A stretch of DNA of 64,000 nt from Ostrinia nubilalis (GCF_963855985.1 NC_087119.1:3574001-3638000), one strand, 5' to 3'; numbered from the stretch's first letter, positions 9,076-21,010 are shown. The notes: a model not told the origin generated them from the letters alone. Numbers and translations: made by a program.

Positions 9076-9958
9076 GTAGAAAAATACACACAAAACACGA
9101 TGTTGTTTCATAGCTACGCATAGTTTCCCGGGACCCGTGCGCCCCTTCCTCGAACCGTTTTCGAGAATCGAGTTCTACTATGTATTCGCGAAAATTTTTG
9201 GCCCAACATATACCTATAATAAAACGTTGGAAGATGTGTACCGGCCAAACGTTGCTCGGTTGGACGATGACGAACTTTTAATTAAAATTTTATTTTATTA
9301 TTAATGTTTATTTGATTTTGGAAATATCATTTAGTTTATCATATTTATGTTTTGTTTTTTTGAAATGCTTACTACTTGTCAAAGGCTAATGAATGTTTTA
9401 ATAAAATTAAATACTTAGACTGATTAATGTCGTCATGTGGTGCCATAATTTTAATATTCGTAGTATTAATGATAAATAAAACACGTTTTATTAGTAATTA
9501 TTGTATTATTTATATGTATTTCAACAGACCCTAAACGCTGTTTCAACCGTCGCCATGCCAGGGGCGTTTTTAAAAAAAAAATCTTTTTTTTTAATTGCGT
9601 ATATTTCTAAAAATAGTAACCCGGGAACTTTAATGATACAGCCATATTGTAGCTAAAACTTCAAATTTCAATTTCACGTATCGTAATCGTCACTCGGTTT
9701 ATAAACAACAAAATTATAAATAAAAGCAAAATTGTTTCAACCGTACCCAGTCTCCCCTACTTAGTAAGAATAATGGATGGCTCAATAAAAATATTTTTGA
9801 TTTTTGAACTCTTATTAAAAAGTTCATGCAGCGAACAACACGTGTCTTGTTCTTTTGTATTCATTCATATTTTATTATTAAAAAAAGCGCCATCACAATA
9901 CTTTTGCTGATAACACCTATTTAACAGAGCTGAAAACCTTTTTTCGTCCAGTGCATTT
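9076..9958. other. AT-rich stretch, nothing recognised
   Basis: No repeat ends or protein-like frames. TGTTTCAACCGT occurs twice (about 9538 and 9733), too short to interpret. Confidence 0.5.
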
Positions 9959-10118
9959 GCCTAACTACTATGCTGATCTAACAACTACGCTACCGAAACA
10001 TTTCGATTACATATATTGAACTTTACATCAAAATATTTGAACGCGACTGAGGACCAAACCAAACTATCTGGCTGAGCCAATAGTTCGGTAGCGCAGTAGA
10101 TCAGTCCATCTAGTTAGT
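9959..10118. mobile_element. Degenerate TIR element (MITE)
   Basis: The left arm, around GCCTAACTACTATGCTGATC to GCTACCGAAAC, is roughly complementary to the right arm GTTCGGTAGCGCAGTAGATC to TAGTTAGTTA, about 40 bp each with mismatches. No clear target duplication. Confidence 0.5.
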
Positions 10119-10215
10119 TAAGATACAATAATGTGGTTAAGGTAACTGAAGATAGTCCTCCTCATGTGAAAATCTTTGTGAAAATGGTTCCCAAAGTGAA
10201 AATCTTCGTCTAAAT

Positions 10216-10414
10216 CATTGGTTCCCAAAGTGGGGGGCGCAAAGACCTTTTAAGGGGGGCGCGGACCATCTGTAAGAAACCTGCGACCGCTGAGAGAATG
10301 CATTCCAGACTGCTCGATACGACCAATAAATAATCTTGACTGGAGGAGGGGGGGCGCGGAAATTTTTTGTATGGTCGAAAGGGGGCGCGTCTCAAATAAG
10401 TTTGGGAACCAATG
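10216..10414. mobile_element. hAT-type MITE, 199 bp
   Basis: The TIRs are CATTGGTTCCCAAA on both ends. The target duplications GTCTAAAT (10208-10215) and GTCTAAAG (10415-10422) agree at 7 of 8 positions. The interior has G-runs with GCGC on both sides. There is no coding capacity; the 61-codon minus ORF inside is chance. Confidence 0.85.
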
Positions 10415-11286
10415 GTCTAAAGTTTATGTAGAACAATGAATAACTATGTAATATTATGTTTGAAGCGAGTAATCTATCAACTAGCTTAAAGCATACTACA
10501 CAAGACCACAAGGTCTGCTTTGACTTTGGACAAGGAAATTCTGAGAATAGTATTCCTGCTTCGTAGTAGATTAAAGCATATTAATTTATACTACAACGGG
10601 AGAAGGTAGTTTATGATATATATTATATTTAAATTTTGTATGTGTAATTTTTGTTTGTTATTATTTGTTTTTGTTTCATCATTTTTGATTTAATGAGGGT
10701 ATAATTATGTATTTGATTGAGCTTAGGCGCCACTGTCGAGTATAAGATCCTGTCACTTGCTTGTTCAAGAAACCCTTACGCCAATTTGAAAATATGTAAT
10801 AAAAAAAATTAAGTCCCTTAAGTTCTGGGACAAATAAACCTCGAATAAAACTAATTGAAAGATATTGCTGATGGAAGCAATTAACTATTCGCTATTGAAA
10901 CACTATTTTTCTCTCTTCTAGGAAGCGCTGCAATAAATACTGGTACAGAACTAAATAATTTGCCGATTGAAATTTTTACCGATCGTTTTTTCATTTCGAG
11001 ATGCAATCTATTAATCTTTGTGATCGTTCCATCGGAATGTTTCAGTTTGAAATTTAATTTACTATTACAGTATAAAAGCTTATCTGATTAAAAAAAAAAA
11101 AATTTAATTATGTGCTGTCACCTATTTTAATTTAATTTCTATATAAAATTGAATTATCATAAACACGTCCTTGCCCTTGCTTTGGTTGCGGCATTTTTGA
11201 GTTTTATGACGGCTTTGCGTTTTTTTTTTAATTGTACCTACCAATATTAATACCTATAACCCCAAATATTCTGAATAACGTACTAA
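10415..11286. other. AT-rich stretch, nothing recognised
   Basis: Contains A- and T-runs (about 11090, 11220) but no identifiable element. Confidence 0.5.
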
Positions 11287-11420
11287 GGGTGGATTCGACA
11301 AAACAAGAGTTTAATCTCAGAATAAACTTGTCATTTTGACATGTCTCCCATACTGAAACTGTCAATGTGCCAGTTATACCAGGAGCTATTCTCGGATAAA
11401 AGTTTGGTCGAATCGAGCCT
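11287..11420. mobile_element. MITE with TAA duplication, 134 bp
   Basis: TAA flanks both ends (11284-11286 and 11421-11423). The ends GGGTGGATTCGAC and GTCGAATCGAGCCT are imperfect inverted repeats. The core (AATAAACTTGTCATTTTGAC and CCCATACTGAAACTG) is found inverted at 21607-21747. The 3-bp TAA/TTA target suggests PIF/Harbinger. Confidence 0.8.
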
Positions 11421-11805
11421 TAATTGCTGTTAGACTTTTATCTCTTTACTTACACAATTTCAAGCTTAGTCTTACCTAGTTTGGTCATCAAACCTCTGCA
11501 GTTTCCTAAATGTTGGCATAATTAAACACGAACATTTTTATTCGCGTCCAATGTTGGCGCAAAACATCTAAAGCATGAAACCACTCGACAAACCCGACTC
11601 TATTTGGTCCCTGACGTGACATTCAGATTATTGTTTGTGTGAACTCAATCAGCGTTCAATGGGCCGCGTATCACATAGCCCGGGGCAGCCAACACGCGAA
11701 ACCCTGGATTAATTTCATTTCCGTATCTAGACTACATACCTAGTAAGTGTCAAATTCTAGCGGGACTCGTATTTTGGAGCTTTCGAATGTTGAATTCAAT
11801 AACCG

Positions 11806-12145
11806 CCTCTGTGGTCTAGTGGTTAGACCACCTGCTTCAGACGCAGAGGTCCCGGGATCGATTCCCAGTGGGGGCAAAATTTTCTGTTCGGTTTGGTTGG
11901 TGGTAGGGCTTGTTCCAAGTCCGCCTGGCTAGCTACCACCATCTTACCTAAGTATTTCGCCATAACAATAATGTTAACAGCATTGTTGTGTTCCGGCAGT
12001 TAGAGGTAAGATAGCCAGTTCCTCCGTGGTTGAGGATTCCGGGTGAAGCTCGCTTCCACCTTCGGCCTGATCATCACTTACCATCAGGTAATCCATCAGG
12101 ATACAGGCCAAGAGCTTCCTCGTTGTGGATTAAAAAAAAAAACGT
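11806..12145 (+). mobile_element. tRNA-derived SINE
   Basis: The first about 72 bp look like a tRNA: A box TGGTCTAGTGGTTAGA, an anticodon-arm hairpin CTGCTTCAGACGCAG, and B box GGATCGATTCCCA. A tRNA-unrelated body follows with CACTTACCATCAGGTAATCC, a motif frequent in lepidopteran SINE/LINE 3' ends, and then an A-run at 12131-12141. The acceptor stem pairs poorly and the anticodon would be CAG without the long variable arm of tRNA-Leu, so this is a SINE head and not a tRNA gene. Confidence 0.8.
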
Positions 12146-12236
12146 GTATGGTAATCCTGTTCGAAATTCTCCATTTTGATTTCTGAAAATAACTGGGTAA
12201 GCTTTATGCTTTTTTGGTTTCTCGTGGAAAATCTTA

Positions 12237-12463
12237 GGCTGAGTTGCATCACCTAACTATAAGCGTAACTATAACAATAACCGGTGCTTTTTGTATGGAG
12301 TTTGACAGATTTTTGACGTTTGTTGAAGTTAAATCAAATTTAATTTTAAATTATTTAAAATTACAGGTATAATATTTAGACTAAATATTTATAAATAAAA
12401 AATATGTCGTAAATCGCTGTCCAAACAACGCGACAAGATAAAGTAAGATGGTGCAACCCAACC
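12237..12463. mobile_element. MITE, GGCTGAGTTGCA family, copy 1
   Basis: It starts GGCTGAGTTGCATCACC and ends GATGGTGCAACCCAACC. Internal TTTTTGTATGGAGTTTGACAG and TTGACGTTTG are shared with copies at 31316, 40039 and 50582. The right flank is a T-run, hiding the target duplication. Confidence 0.8.
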
Positions 12464-13479
12464 TTTTTTTTTTTCAGTAAGGTAACTGAAAAATGTTAAT
12501 TTAACTTAAATACCTAACTATGTATTTGGAACCGAGCATTATTATGTTGTTATTTCACGTCATTTGCTATCCTTTCTGTACATTGTTGTCGGAGTCATTC
12601 TTTCGTGTTATCTACTTCGAGCGTAATGTTTTTACCTACAGATTCTTAAAGCCAATGCCATTGTTTGCGATACGTGAATTTAATTAATGACGTTCGAATG
12701 TTTCAATAATACGCCTCCAGCTCTTTGACTGATTATGAAATACATAGTTTCGCAGTGTACACTGTAGAGCTTTTGATATTAGACATTTGACTGACGAGTT
12801 GCTGGCAATATTAACAATGAACATAAAGGTCAGCTTAGATTGTTTTCATATTGTCCATATGCCTTTGTGGATACCTAAATAGGAATATCAGGATGGATAA
12901 TAAAAGGATATTGGCATACCAAGGCAAGGATACAGATAATATAAAAATCTATTCTGTGACTTTACATTGTATCGACATGGCTAGTTTCTTTTGGTTTTGG
13001 TGGAAACACTCGATTTAGTTTGATGTTTATTAAATTTCAGAATCTAACTGCCTACAAGTCTTCGTACAAACTGTAAAAGCAATATAGGAAAAAAAGAATA
13101 GCAGTCACAGTGACTCTATGCTAGGTTTTAAGGAAATGCTTTATTAATAAAATTTAGTTCCTGAGTCACAATATTTTTTACATAGGGTAGATACTTATTC
13201 TAAGAAGTTTATAGTACCTACACTGTAAGTTGGGATAGTGATGTAAAGTATTCAGTTTTTGCTACTCATTCTTAAAACCCTGTAATAATACAGGGTATTA
13301 ACTTTAAGTATAAACATAACTAAATAATCGATATTATTGTTTGTATTATGTCTGTATCAGTGATGATATCGATATTTCCGTATCGATTCCATATCTGTAA
13401 CTGGCATTGTTATTCACCCCCTGTATTCCGACTACACGTGTTGCATCACCGCGACCAAGTTCCATGACATTTCGACTTA
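12464..13479. other. AT-rich stretch, nothing firm
   Basis: A single TACAGGGTATTAACTTTAAG motif at about 13291 resembles the tips of the CAGGGTGTT elements but has no partner end. Confidence 0.45.
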
Positions 13480-13685
13480 GGCCCAGAACAGACGGTGAAA
13501 CGCAACTGCAACGAAACTGCAACTGCTAGAGCTAGTTACTTCTGAGTTGCATCTAAGTTTCTGATATAGCGTCCGTTGAGAGACCACACATGACGCGACC
13601 AGTTTGAAACTTTCAGTTTCATTCATCAGAATCATCACAAAGTTGCAGTTTCGTTGCAGTTGCGTTTCGCCGTCTGTTCTGGGCC
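13480..13685. mobile_element. MITE with long TIRs and TTA duplication, 206 bp
   Basis: TTA flanks both ends (13477-13479 and 13686-13688). The TIRs start GGCCCAGAACAGACGG and continue through GCAACTGCAACGAAACTGCA for about 45 bp with one or two mismatches. The target and size suggest PIF/Harbinger. The 85-codon minus ORF across it is an artefact of the repeat. Confidence 0.88.
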
Positions 13686-14208
13686 TTAGCTGTCTGTTAT
13701 TAAATATTTTACTTTGTATTTGAAACTTTGGCAATACTTGCTTGATATGCTGAAGCTCCTTATTTAACGGTGTTGTGTAGTTTACTTTTAATACAAACAG
13801 AGCTAAATCTTTGTAATTGTAACTGGAGTGTAGGTGTCTTCGGTGCTTGCTGTTTCGAGAAAGACATTTTTATCCAAATAATTCCTGAATACAGTTCAGC
13901 TACGTATTTGTTTACTAGCTACCTATACAATACTAGTTAATACTAGCTAGCTACCTTCGTAGTAACTGTAGTGCTCTGTGACAAACATTTATAATAAGAT
14001 TGCCATCAAAAACATTTAACAGCGTCCTAAGATGTTAATTATGTCATTGACAGCGTCTTTATTTTTTACATGCTCTCTCACTTCAAATATTGTAACAAAT
14101 GAAATGTTTCACTTTTGCAATTTTGTTACAAAAATCTTTTTTGAAGAATTTTAAATGAAAGAGTAGTATTTAAAATACCTAAAAACCTGCAAAATATTGA
14201 AATAATAT

Positions 14209-14258
14209 CCATAGTTTCCCAAACCATTTGGTGATGTCACGCGACCAATAAACTATGG
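14209..14258. repeat. Short palindrome with CCATAGTTTCCCAAACC
   Basis: CCATAGTTT at the left and AAACTATGG at the right are complementary across 50 bp. The same left motif occurs at 17386-17402. Possibly a remnant hAT tip. Confidence 0.4.
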
Positions 14259-14804
14259 TTTGCGGCGAAGTTGACAGGTGATTAATTACGTGCCGGCCCA
14301 CAAGTGCCCGCCCCCGTCGATACGGCGAATATAATGCGCACGCACAGACGTAATGGCGGCTGGAATGTCGAAGCGATATGGCGGCAGCGCGCGTGAACCG
14401 AATTCGAGTAGGTGCGGTTCTCTTTGTATATTAATACTAGGTTACCTACTTTATTTCTTAATTCGTAAAAGGTTACATTAGCTAGGTACATGCAAATGCA
14501 AAAAACGCTCATTCAACGAAAAGACAGTAACACTGTAAAACATCCACTTAAACAGGATGGACAGGGAGTTGACGTTCAAAGCTAAAATTTATTTTGTCTC
14601 TCTTGAAAGAAAGAAAGAAAGAATAATTTATTTGGCACAGAAAAAAAAACAAACAAAAAATTTTCACAATAATAATAAATATCTTTGGACAATTTCACAC
14701 AGCGCCATCTAGCCGCTATCTAGCCCCAAAGTCAGCAATTAATATTATGCTTGTGTTGGGTGCTAGCTTAACGAATAAATAAGTACTACTTATTATACTA
14801 CTTT

Positions 14805-14920
14805 TTTTAAATACATACATATCATATACATATATGTAGTAACACCCAGCCCCGTCACAGTAATTAAAATTCATCAATAGATGCCCGGCCGGGAATCGAA
14901 CCTGTGTGAAACCGAAGTGA
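14805..14920 (-). mobile_element. tRNA-like SINE fragment, minus strand
   Basis: On the minus strand GGTTCGATTCCCGGCCGGGC forms a B box and T-arm like end, near the GCCGGGCAT edge. The A-box side is degraded. The adjoining block with repeated ATACATAC runs resembles the low-complexity 3' ends of such SINEs. Confidence 0.5.
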
Positions 14921-14945
14921 CTCTTCGTCTTTCAGATTCAATCAG

Positions 14946-16271
14946 AAAACCTATGCTTTAACATAAAACTTCAGACGAGATGCGATACTAGTATTTACAG
15001 TTAATTAACACTTCCCAATTCCCGATGAAAAGCCGCAAAAACATTCTCCCTCTGCTTTAACGAGTCGCGAAATTCCCAATAATTAAATAGTAGTGATTAA
15101 TTAATCAGAAGTCCGAGCAAACATGTGTTGGGTGCAACCCTTGCCAAGCGGACAAGTGTGCAGTTCGTGCCCGGTAATGCATTCTTCATATCAAAGGCAG
15201 AATGCTTTTGTCTACGACACCCCATGCGCACGTGGTGACCTCATTCTGATTCTAACTTAGGGCCGTTTTATTGGTACGATCAATTTTAGAACGTCAGCGA
15301 ACTAATCATCGTGACTTTTTAGGGCTTAGCTTACCACAGTTTGCATTGAAATACTTATAAAAGCTATTAAAAATACTTATAGGTAAGTACTATTGCTAAT
15401 TAACAAAATTCTTTCTTTTTCATCTGCAAATACTGACGTTATTCGGTAAATAGCTTAAGTTTCAGAACAACGCCTCAGTACCCGGAACGTTTTCAGAGCA
15501 AAATATAGAGTAATGAAGTATGAATTTTTACTTTTTTGTTTTTTAGCTGCTTCACTGTATCAATGTACAAATTCTGGCGGTTGGTAGAAAACAGTCAACA
15601 TCCCTCACCATTAAAAGCAAGCTCTACAAGCTTAACCTCTTATCAAAACAAAACTAACATTACTGCACTTCATTTATTGGACTTAAAGTTTAATCAATAC
15701 ACCAATAATCCTATTAGCAAACTGCTATGTTTGGTTACCTTTCATAATACTTTGAAATCGCATTACACCGATTTTGATATGAAATTACTCCGAATCTCTC
15801 ACTCTCAATCTAATTGCAACCTTGTGGCAGGTTAATAGAGTTAAGGGTTGGTTGTTTATATCCGAAAGGGACAATTTATTATTGGACTCAAAGCACGAGG
15901 GTGCCATGACTGGGGCCGTATTGTCCGTAACAGGTGTCGCCGGGACTGATCACCCTTAATTTTTGGGGATGATGCGCAGTAGTTTTTTAACGCATGCCAC
16001 TATAACTGCTGGAGGGATTAATGATATATGATATAGCACGTGATTATTAATTTAATCTTGCCGCAAATTACACTGTGTAATTGCAGTGTGATAAGTGACT
16101 TCTTTTTATACAGTCGTGGTAGAGGCACAAACATGCACAGCTTTGTCAGTTTGTATGGAATAGCAATGCTGATGCGGCAGTGACTGAGTGCCAGTTTCGT
16201 CGTTGTGTACCAAGTAGATAAATTTTTAGTACACCTGAAGATCTTATAAATAACCTACTTTATTAGCCACT
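14946..16271. other. Unassigned stretch
   Basis: A 99-codon + frame at 15536-15835 lies here; it has no recognisable domain or splice context and is treated as chance. No repeat ends were seen. Confidence 0.45.
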
Positions 16272-16875
16272 AGCGGCCGCCCGCGACTTCGTACGCGTGG
16301 ATCCCGTTCTATCTTACGCGGTTTAGATTTTTTCATACAAATTTTTTTCCCGGTAACTCCCGTTCCCGTGAGAATTTTGCAATATCCTGTTGTAACTAAG
16401 CTTTAAGTTTACTAAGGTACCTGCATGCCAAATTTCAAGCGTCTATATTACGCGGTTTAGATTTTTTCATACAAATGTTTTCTCCCGCTAACTCCCGTTC
16501 CCGTGGGAATTTTGCAATATCCTGTTGTAACTAAGCTTTAAGTTTACTAAGATACCTGCATGCCAAATTTCAAGCGTCTATCTTATGCGGTTTAGATTTT
16601 TTCATACAAATGTTTTTTCCCGCTAACTCCCGTTCCCGTGGGAATTTTGCAATATCCTGTTGTAACTAAACTTTTAGTTTACTAAGGTACCTGCATGCCA
16701 AATTTCAAGCGTCTAACTTAAGCGGTTTAGATTTTTCATACAAAAAGATTTTCCCACCAATTCCCGTTCCCGTGGGAATTCTTAAGTATCCTATAACCTG
16801 CCCAGGAGTATGAAGAATAATTGTACCAAGTTTCGTTAAAATCCGTCGCATAGTTTTTGTTTCTATAAGGAACAT

Positions 16876-16908
<33 letters not shown>

Positions 16909-17033
16909 AATTTTACTGATTGCATTTTTGGCACCAGTATCGATCACTAATCACCCCCTGATAGTTATTTTGAAAATATATTTCATGTACAGAATTGACC
17001 TCTCTACAGATTTATTATAAGTATAGATATTGA
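16272..17033 (+). mobile_element. RTE-type LINE 3' tail with four tandem units
   Basis: Same family as 4263-4760, with the same GCGGCCGCCCGCGACTTCG core and the same end block up to ATTATAAGTATAGATA. Here the internal unit of about 134 bp occurs at about 16313, 16446, 16580 and 16715 (the last one partial), against two units in the other copy. A (GACA)n run lies at 16873-16905. The 80-codon minus ORF at 16705-16947 runs across the units and is not a gene. Confidence 0.82.
16313..16790 (+). repeat. Tandem 134-bp units within the RTE tail
   Basis: Each unit carries GCGGTTTAGATTTTTTCATA, CTCCCGTTCCCGTG, AATATCCTGTTGTAACTAA and GCATGCCAAATTTCAAGCG. Neighbouring units are about 90% or more identical by eye. 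Confidence 0.85.
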
Positions 17034-17385
17034 AATCTAGACGTAACTGGTTACCACTTTATGCTGGTTATTATTAAGCATAATAAAGTCATACTCTACC
17101 TGATTGATACTTGGTATTGTCATAATGTAGTTAATTAGAAATTGCAATAGATACCGTAGACCGTTTTGGTGGCGTCCCATTTCATAAGTTACCTATATTT
17201 ATTTTCTTTTTCGTTAGTTATTTGGTACGAAATAATTTTCATTCTTTACGTTAACTTAACCCACAAAGGCTCATTAGGCACAAGGAAGATAACTGTATCC
17301 GAGCGTTTGTCTGTACGTCACAGCGGCTGCCGCTTTGAGCCCGGCCGCGCGCATGACTCGTGTCGCCGTTTGATATTAAACTGTT

Positions 17386-17850
17386 CCATAGTTTCCCAAA
17401 CCTTTGGAGCCCCCACAAGTTTTTCGGCTTATTGTTATTTTTCATGTCATGGGTGTAATACGAGTATGTAGGTACTTACATGAGACCTTCTTTTCCCAAC
17501 GACTTAGTTCGGGTTGCTTAGACGCTGCGGATGAAGCATCGATGTAGCTGATAAGTATAATTACTAATAGTCCCGTTAGCCCCTCGTGTTAAGCTAAATA
17601 AGCTCGTGTTACGAGTAGGCTCACCACAATAGTCGAGCGGCGGTGGGATTCGAACCCGCGATCCTCGGATCTCGAGTCGGCCAGTTCGACCACTTCACCG
17701 TTGGGCTATCGTGGCTATATACGTGATAAGCATATTATTATGTTATGTTAACCAAAAACTTAAACGTGCTTCTGTTTAGTATCAAAAATCTATGACAAAA
17801 GTGACGTTGTGGAAGGGTAATGAAGAAAATAGTCAAGAAGTTTGGGAAAC
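17386..17850. mobile_element. Possible hAT remnant, TTTCCCAAAC ends
   Basis: CATAGTTTCCCAAACC at the left and GTTTGGGAAAC at the right are inverted and resemble hAT tips. No 8-bp duplication is visible, and a SINE lies between them. Confidence 0.35.
17570..17717 (-). mobile_element. tRNA-derived SINE, minus strand
   Basis: On the minus strand it begins AGCCACGATAGCCCAACGG, has an A-box-like segment, an anticodon-like loop around CTCGAGATC, and a good B box GGGTTCGAATCCC at about 17648-17660. A body follows with GTAACACGAGC. The variable region is irregular and there is no complete cloverleaf, so it is a SINE head rather than a tRNA gene. A short relative of the first bases lies at 20551-20571. 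Confidence 0.7.
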
Positions 17851-19388
17851 ATCATTTGCCACCCTCACCGAGCTGTGGCGTAGCTAGACGGGATCGCACC
17901 AGAAAAATTTAATTGTGAAATACGACCACCCCCTCCTTGCCTTCTGCCCCAACTGACGGCAGGTGGGGGGACCCTACTATTTTTAATGACCAAATTGATC
18001 TTGAGACGGTGTCTCGCTTATTGAATTTGGGAACGGAGGATTTTTTGTATGTTTTTAAAGTATTACAGTATTAAAACTGTAGGTTTTAAAAAATGAAAAT
18101 TTTTATTTTTACACAGAATTCTTAGTTCTAAGCTTAGATTGTCATTTGTTTACATCCCACGTCCCAGAAAAGACAAAGTTTTTTTATAAGACTAATTGTG
18201 TTAAAGACTGTAGTGTCTAGTGTCTTCAAGGAAAAGAACCAAACATTTTATCCATCATACATAAATACGAATATCTCTTAAAAAAAAATATTTTCTTAGT
18301 GGACATCAAAGGTATCACATCATCATACGCGAGTAATTTGTATCTATTCTGAAATTGGTTTAGAGCGAGTACCTATTTTATTTAACCTTAAGTAAAGTTC
18401 AAGCCAGAGCCAGATGTCCTATCTGCAGCTATGAGAAATCTAAGAAAGAAAAAGAGTAGTCCGACCTAGATTAATGGCGCTACCTCAGTTCTGGGATAAT
18501 CCTGGACGCCGACGCTTTCAATAAAAAGCTCAACCTCAAGCTCCAGGTAAGTAGGAGCTTATTCACGGTGGACATAGGTACACAGCTGTAGAGATGAAAT
18601 TTGAAAATAGCGACATACTCGTACTAAAGTAAAAAAAAAGTACGTACAGAGAGAATGTTTCTCGGTATCACTATTTGATATTTATTTAACAGAAATGTGT
18701 CTTGTAACTCGTGTTTGTTTTTACTTTTAGTGGATCTTTCAGAAACACTTCGGTTCTTTTTCAAAACTTCCATCTAAGCACTTAAATCCATTTTAAGGGT
18801 AAAATGTTTTTTAGTTGTGAACTCTTTAGGAAGTAAAGAGTAAAACTCTAGAAATTTTGTAAGCCGCTTTAAATCCTTTTCACGGATATTTTGTATTCAG
18901 GTAAATCTGGGTCAGATTCATATTTTTCAGGAATTTTCAAGAGTATCAACTTTCTATACACAATATTATTTGCTACTATGAACCTACCTACCATGTTTAA
19001 ATTTTAAAAAACCATAACTATTATATTTTAGATTTGAATCCTGTAATGTGGACAGGCGCTCTACCAACAAACCTACAGGGCTCTTACTGGACAAGGCGAA
19101 ATTGGTTTTTGTGTTTGATCAACCACATAGCAAACATTTATGAGAATGATATACCTACGTATCGTTCTATTGATTTCAAATCCGTATTAATCTTATCGTA
19201 GTAAATTCTAGCTTCATCATAATCAAATATGTAATTGAAAAATACATCGAAAAGAACACTAGGTACCAACATTCAAATCTCCTTACCAACCCTAGTTTTA
19301 TCAGAGGTGGAATTGTGTAGAGCAATCGTAATCATGTGACAGTTCATAACGTACAATAAAGTCAGTTATACTCGTACGGTTCGCAGTA
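17851..19388. other. Mostly unassigned AT-rich stretch
   Basis: Apart from the donor-like block near 18540, nothing was recognised. Confidence 0.4.
18404..18546 (+). other. Exon-like block ending in a consensus splice donor
   Basis: CTCCAGGTAAGT at about 18538-18549 is a near-perfect donor. One frame before it is open for about 24 codons (SSGIILDADAFNKKLNLKLQ), but a stop lies close upstream, and no acceptor with a pyrimidine tract fits. It may be a decayed gene or retrosequence. Confidence 0.2.
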
Positions 19389-19474
19389 ATAATAATAATA
19401 TTATAGGAACTTTATTGCACACCACACACAAAACAAGAATCCAAGAGATACACAGTTACAATACAATTATTTAG

Positions 19475-19625
19475 GACTAGCGACCCGCCCGTGCTTCGCA
19501 AAAACCTTCCTCTTGAATCACTCTATCTAATGAAAAACCGCATAAAAATCCGTTGCGTAGTTTTCAAGATTTACCTAAGCATACATCGGGACAGAGTCAT
19601 AACCAGCTTCTGGATATGTATATTA
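19475..19625 (+). mobile_element. RTE-like LINE 3' tail fragment
   Basis: It begins CTAGCGACCCGCCCGTGCTTCGC and continues CTTCCTCTTGAATCACTC and CCGTTGCGTAGTTTTCAAG to GCATACATCGGGACAGA. This core is recurrent in moth genomes. The ORF starting at 19491 is a by-product. Confidence 0.7.
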
Positions 19626-19639
19626 TTATTGTGGTCTTC

Positions 19640-19735
19640 AAAGCGACTTCCAGGGCTCCCTGGGTACGCCCATGGCTGCCCTCACATTGTTTTTCGGTCC
19701 GTGGTCGCCATTCGAGAAATTTTCTTCCCTAAGGT
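19640..19735 (-). mobile_element. LINE ORF2 3' fragment, minus strand
   Basis: On the minus strand GAATGGCGACCACGGACCG and the following bases match the region GAGTGGCGACCACGAGCCG of the copy at 29098-29305. It is truncated at both ends and degraded. Confidence 0.55.
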
Positions 19736-19742
19736 CATCAAA

Positions 19743-19898
19743 GGGCTGAGTGTGAGTTTTCATCAAACGCGCTCACTAGAATGACATTTATTGATGCCGG
19801 ATTGTACAGCGCCGCTAGTGTTCAAAAACTAAAATATTCATACATTTTTTAAACGCACGCACTAGTGAGTGCATTTGATGTAAACTCACACTCAGCCC
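19743..19898. mobile_element. MITE with about 37-bp TIRs
   Basis: It starts GGGCTGAGTGTGAGTTTTCA and ends TGTAAACTCACACTCAGCCC. The arms extend inwards to CACTAG and CTAGTG. No target duplication could be read. Confidence 0.75.
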
Positions 19899-20550
19899 AC
19901 AGAATATGGCCCGCCCTCCTACTGCCACTTAATTTTCCTCTCGAACGCTGAGACTAAAATAATGAGTTCACAATATTTATCAACAATCCAGCGAACAACT
20001 TTCCCCCGGGACAAACTTTACTTTTACTGGTTGGGTGTTATTGGCGGTCAAGCTGAAGATCTTTTGCAGCGGGGAAATATTCCCGTAACTGATTGATCAA
20101 TACCTTAAATCAGAAATGGTTTTTCTAGCACTAAGTAGGCAAAATAATCTTACGACCCGTTCAAAAGATCATTATTGAAACAATAAGAGAAGCGCTAGCA
20201 AGATTTAATTTGGTGAAACTTAAATATTATTAATTGAAATATAAGCTGCATTCAGGCCACGGGGTTCCAGGGCACGAGCGTAATCCGATTACGCCATCTG
20301 CCGGAGACCACTGTGTTACTCGTCTCTTGCACTTGTTACCTACATTGTGCGCGTGCACAGTGACACGGATATTTGAGTTGATTTATTTTATTTACAGCTC
20401 ATCATTGTGTCATTTTAGTTCCTTCAAAGTTTTTAACGTACGTACGTAATATTTAATAACCGACTATGCAATACCTTAAGTGAAATGGCTTAGGATTCGT
20501 TTTCCGTCAAGGCGGAAACGAGGCGAGAAGAGACGTCATAAACAACTTAT

Positions 20551-20571
20551 ACCGCTGAGCTATCGTGGAAA
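20551..20571 (-). repeat. SINE head fragment
   Basis: ACCGCTGAGCTATCGTGG resembles the first bases of the minus-strand SINE at 17570-17717. Only the outer part remains. Confidence 0.4.
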
Positions 20572-20689
20572 TTGTTCAGCAGAGTGGATTAGAGATGTGC
20601 AGCGTGTGGAAGAAGTCTCCGCACTAATCCCACAAACAGACAATTTTTAACGACATAAAAACTTTTTTATTTTATAGTTTTCCTTATCT

Positions 20690-21010
20690 ACCAAATCAAT
20701 TCCCATTCATAAATTCAAAGCACATATTAAAAGTACCTTAATGAAAAAGGGTTAGTATAAAGTCGACGATTATTTAAAAGATAAAAATGTTTGGGATGCG
20801 TTACTGCCTAGCTCGCATAAATATTTATAACTAAGTATATTTTAAAGTCTGTAAACCTTTGAAAAAGAGGCTGACAATAGTGACTGAGTTTCTTGCGCTG
20901 CTTCTTCTCAGCATTGGCCCATTTGCTTATTGTCCTGAAGCAGTAGGGTTAATACAGGGACGTGTAAAAGTGCTTTTTTAAAGCCTATTTGCAGAAATAA
21001 ATGAGTATTA
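20690..21010 (+). mobile_element. Jockey-like LINE 3' end
   Basis: The first part reads FKAHIKSTLMKKG, then VDDYLKDKNVWD, with stops. This is the usual C-terminal end of ORF2 in insect jockey-clade LINEs. It is followed by a 3' UTR with TTCTTGCGCTGCTTCTTCTC and a terminal AATAAATGAG. It is 5' truncated. A related 3' UTR piece is at 23398-23530. Confidence 0.7.

Noticed and set aside
11811..11880. Functional tRNA gene
   Set aside because: A and B boxes are present, but the acceptor stem pairs poorly, the variable region does not fit a Leu(CAG) tRNA, and a SINE body with A-tail follows directly.
15536..15835. 99-codon + ORF
   Set aside because: Low-complexity-like composition, no domain, no splice or promoter context.
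16313..16790. CRISPR-like array
   Set aside because: The units are contiguous 134-bp tandem copies without unique spacers, inside an RTE tail.
17635..17717. Functional tRNA gene on the minus strand
   Set aside because: Good B box but irregular arm spacing and a SINE body; related fragments occur nearby.
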